This document shows, one piece after another, positions 62,143 through 64,000 of a stretch of DNA of 64,000 bases; positions within the stretch are counted from its first letter, which is position 1, and every line of letters starts with the position of its first letter. The position numbers and the translations under genes were made by a program. Source of the stretch: Symbiodinium sp. CCMP2592. Lineage: Eukaryota > Sar > Dinophyceae > Suessiales > Symbiodiniaceae. The stretch is from positions 419,924-483,923 of the forward strand of contig CAJNDT010005867.1 of the NCBI GenBank assembly GCA_905221615.1. Direction: 5' to 3'. Below the pieces are notes generated by a model. The model did no database searches and had not been told where the DNA came from. It saw only the letters and a list, made by a program, of their open reading frames with translations.

Positions 62143-62344
62143 TGGGGATAGATAGCCGAAGGCTATCAGTTATCTCCAGGCAACCTGGGATAGTTGCCAC
62201 TCCAGACAAAAGAACGTCCGTGCTAGCTGTGTTGCTTGTTCGTCTGGTCGTCGCTCGGCTAGCTCGCTAGCTATCTACTTTTGTACTACTATCGTCCTGG
62301 TGGAGATCCGGGGATGGTGGTGGGATATAGGAGCTAGTGCACGT
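62143..62344 (+). repeat. Split direct repeat, copy 2
   Basis: Same 202 bp as copy 1 with one visible difference (GATAGCCGAAGGCTATC, here a perfect 7-bp stem). Its end abuts the long ORF that follows. Confidence 0.92.
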
Positions 62345-64000
62345 TTGAGTTCTTCTACTCGACGATCGACAACGATGGAAGTCCTCAATTTGTTGGCATC
62401 CGAGCCACCTACGGTTTCGATCCTGATAACTTCAACCGATTCCGACTGCTGACCAAGTGCCAGCACGGGCCATTTATTCAGCTCGCTCAGGACCATTACG
62501 TCGGTGGCGAGAGGAAAAGAAATGTGGACCGATACCATCCTCAGTACGGATGGGGATGCGCAACGATTCGCGAATTCTTCGGGTACATGAGCGATTGCAA
62601 GATCAATCCTCCGAAAGGACGGCTGTTCCTCACTCTGCTCCCGTATGCTCCCGGGTCTGGGCACAACAATGAGTGGGAGGAGGTGTGCATGAACGTCCGA
62701 ATGAACCCGGGGCGTGAGACGCTTTCGAACACCGCGTCATCACAATCCATGCTTCCTGAAGGGATGGGATCCAACCGCATGATCGTGTTTGCGATTGATT
62801 TGCACATGATTGCGGCGGGAATCAATCCGATTGTATTCCACCCGAGGGGATATTATGCGATCAAAGACAGTATCCCTCTCGCCTGTATGCCCATTGCATA
62901 CTTCATGGACACGGGATCCCTAGTGTTCAACACGGCCTTCAAATACACTGGAGGTCCGAAGTTCGGCACTGGCCCCAAGAGAGGAGACCACAAACGAGAA
63001 ACGTGGCCACTCGCTAGTTTCGACTGCCCCATGTGTGGAGCATCATTCCCGGTGGGTCTCCACATGTGCCACTCTTGCACCAAGCCGATTCACTATCCTG
63101 ATGGGATGTTCTACGCCGATCCTGTGAACCCCTTTCAGGTCGAGTACTATGGAAGTCATGCCGAATGGCTCAACGAGCTCATTGAGCGAAACGAGCTTAA
63201 AGAATTCCGACTTCACGAGTACCCTGCGATCAAGCAGCTGAGGAATTTCCCGGTGTCTAGGTCCCTCGCTGAGGATCACAGGCAAACCGCGTTCTTCGGG
63301 GTGCCACCGATCAAATGCACTGCAGCTGATACATCGCCGAAAGAAGTGGAGTTGTTCAAGAAGAGCGTGCGCGGAACGATTCAAGGCGCTATTCGATTGG
63401 ACATATCCATTGAGAGGCTTGTTGCCGGTATCACTGGCAAGGAAGCTCGGTGCGGTGTGGAAGAGTTCCTCAACTCGCAATCGATCGCCTGTGCAATCAC
63501 GATAGTCAAGCACTTCGGCGCGGTCTTCGCCACATGCCGCGAAAAGCCACTGTGCTACTATGCACGATGGTCGATTCACTGTCAACGCGCATACCGAGTC
63601 TGCCTGTCGCGCGGCTATCTCTCCCCCTTTTACACAGGGGGAACGATCGATTATACCGTCGATTCAGACATGGTCGAGAAAATCCGGCTTGCGCATCTGC
63701 CATTGCAGAACGCCAATCTGGCGATGAGACGGCAAATTCGACTTTCCACCGAGTTTGGAACGTTGGATGAGTTCCGCGCCACTATCACGGACACGCAGAA
63801 GTATCAGCGATACATGCGTGTCGATAGTGAAAGCCTTTCCGCGCTCCTTGCCAAGGTTACCCTTACAACGTGCTACGGCATTCCGATGAAAGGTGAACCT
63901 GGCTACATCTCCGACGATGAAGCAGAGGAGATCGAAGGAACTGCAGCGGCAACTGAGAAGCCCAAAGGGAAAGGCAAAGGGGAAGAAGAACCCGACGTCC
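62338..64000 (+). CDS. Long unknown ORF with zinc ribbon, 3' end outside the window
   Basis: Open without a stop for at least 554 codons; upstream it is cut by the end of the retroelement at 62344, and the first ATG is 62587. Visible parts: 'VGIRATYGFDPDNFNRFRLL'; 'KGRLFLTLLPYAPGSGHNNE' and 'GMGSNRMIVFAIDLHMIAAG', whose spacing faintly resembles RNA 2'-phosphotransferase (KptA/Tpt1) folds; a zinc ribbon CPMC...HMCHSC (about 63029-63080); a helical C-terminal half ('IQGAIRLDISIERLVAGITG'); and near the window end an acidic then Lys-Gly-rich tail. Codon use differs from the GGCTA-rich neighbour. A host or mobile gene of unknown function. Confidence 0.6.

Larger units (their letters stand above)
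58063..62344 (+). mobile_element. Retroelement with methyltransferase-like domain, RT/RNase H and split direct repeats
   Basis: Contains the Gag C-terminal part with CCCH finger, an in-frame UGA, a cytosine-methyltransferase-like domain, RT, RNase H, then a repeat-spacer-repeat structure (202 bp - 247 bp - 202 bp). A direct repeat split around an internal segment recalls the B1-A2-B2 ends of Ngaro/PAT elements (DIRS order). No tyrosine recombinase is encoded, and the 5' part is not adjacent. The right end at 62344 cuts into an unrelated long ORF. Confidence 0.7.

Noticed and set aside
61678-62344. A tyrosine recombinase gene expected for a split-repeat element
   Set aside because: No open frame of sufficient length or Arg/His/Tyr motif exists between pol and the repeats.
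1-64000. tRNA, rRNA, CRISPR arrays, bacterial operons or viral structural genes
   Set aside because: None was recognised on either strand by eye; small RNA genes could still be missed without a covariance-model search.

Overview
This window is nuclear DNA of a dinoflagellate, most likely a symbiodiniacean. The evidence is the class of retroelements present (copia-like elements with Lys-Gly repeat Gag proteins and extra ORFs, a LINE with C2H2 fingers behind the reverse transcriptase, and an RT/RNase H element with a methyltransferase-like domain), a relict dinoflagellate spliced-leader core near 50.93 kb, and short host-type exons bounded by pyrimidine-tract/AG acceptors. There is no bacterial gene organisation, rRNA, tRNA or CRISPR array. 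Almost everything is layered retrotransposons; ordinary host genes are a minority.

Layout: 1-2.15 kb is intergenic, with AT repeats and an imperfect foldback. 2.2-22 kb is an old copia-like element (element A). Its LTR contains a 5'-truncated LINE (2231-3365). Its front part belongs to a different family from its pol part (switch near 4800). Its 3' ORF is split by a younger 11.37-kb copia element, Copia-1 (10234-21606; TSD AGCAG; LTRs nearly identical). 22-24.9 kb is decayed coding-like sequence. 24.94-25.54 kb is the Gag N-terminal part of the RT/RNase H/methyltransferase-like family, whose remainder lies at 58.06-62.34 kb. 25.6-39.6 kb holds ORFs of unknown function; one is cut by copia element B (27283-36770; TSD GAATC), and rejoining across one TSD restores its frame. 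39.6-46.9 kb (minus strand) is a near-complete LINE whose coding region ends in a ubiquitin-specific-protease-like domain and a PCNA-interaction-like peptide. 47-51.9 kb is host-like sequence with a J-domain exon and a spliced-leader relic. 51.9-55.6 kb (minus) is copia element C, the family that supplied the front of A. 55.6-58 kb has GA repeats and host exons. 58.06-62.34 kb is the methyltransferase-like/RT/RNase H element with a split direct repeat. 62.34-64 kb is a long unknown ORF running off the window.

How the parts work together: each copia element has tRNA-primed LTRs, Gag, protease, integrase, RT and RNase H, and A, B and Copia-1 add a coiled-coil/zinc-knuckle ORF before or after pol. 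The LINE combines endonuclease, RT and nucleic-acid-binding fingers with what looks like a captured deubiquitinase. The nesting gives a relative order: A is oldest; LINE fragment and Copia-1 insertions followed. The two LTRs within Copia-1 and within B differ at only about 2-3 positions, so both inserted recently, although B already carries several frame breaks.
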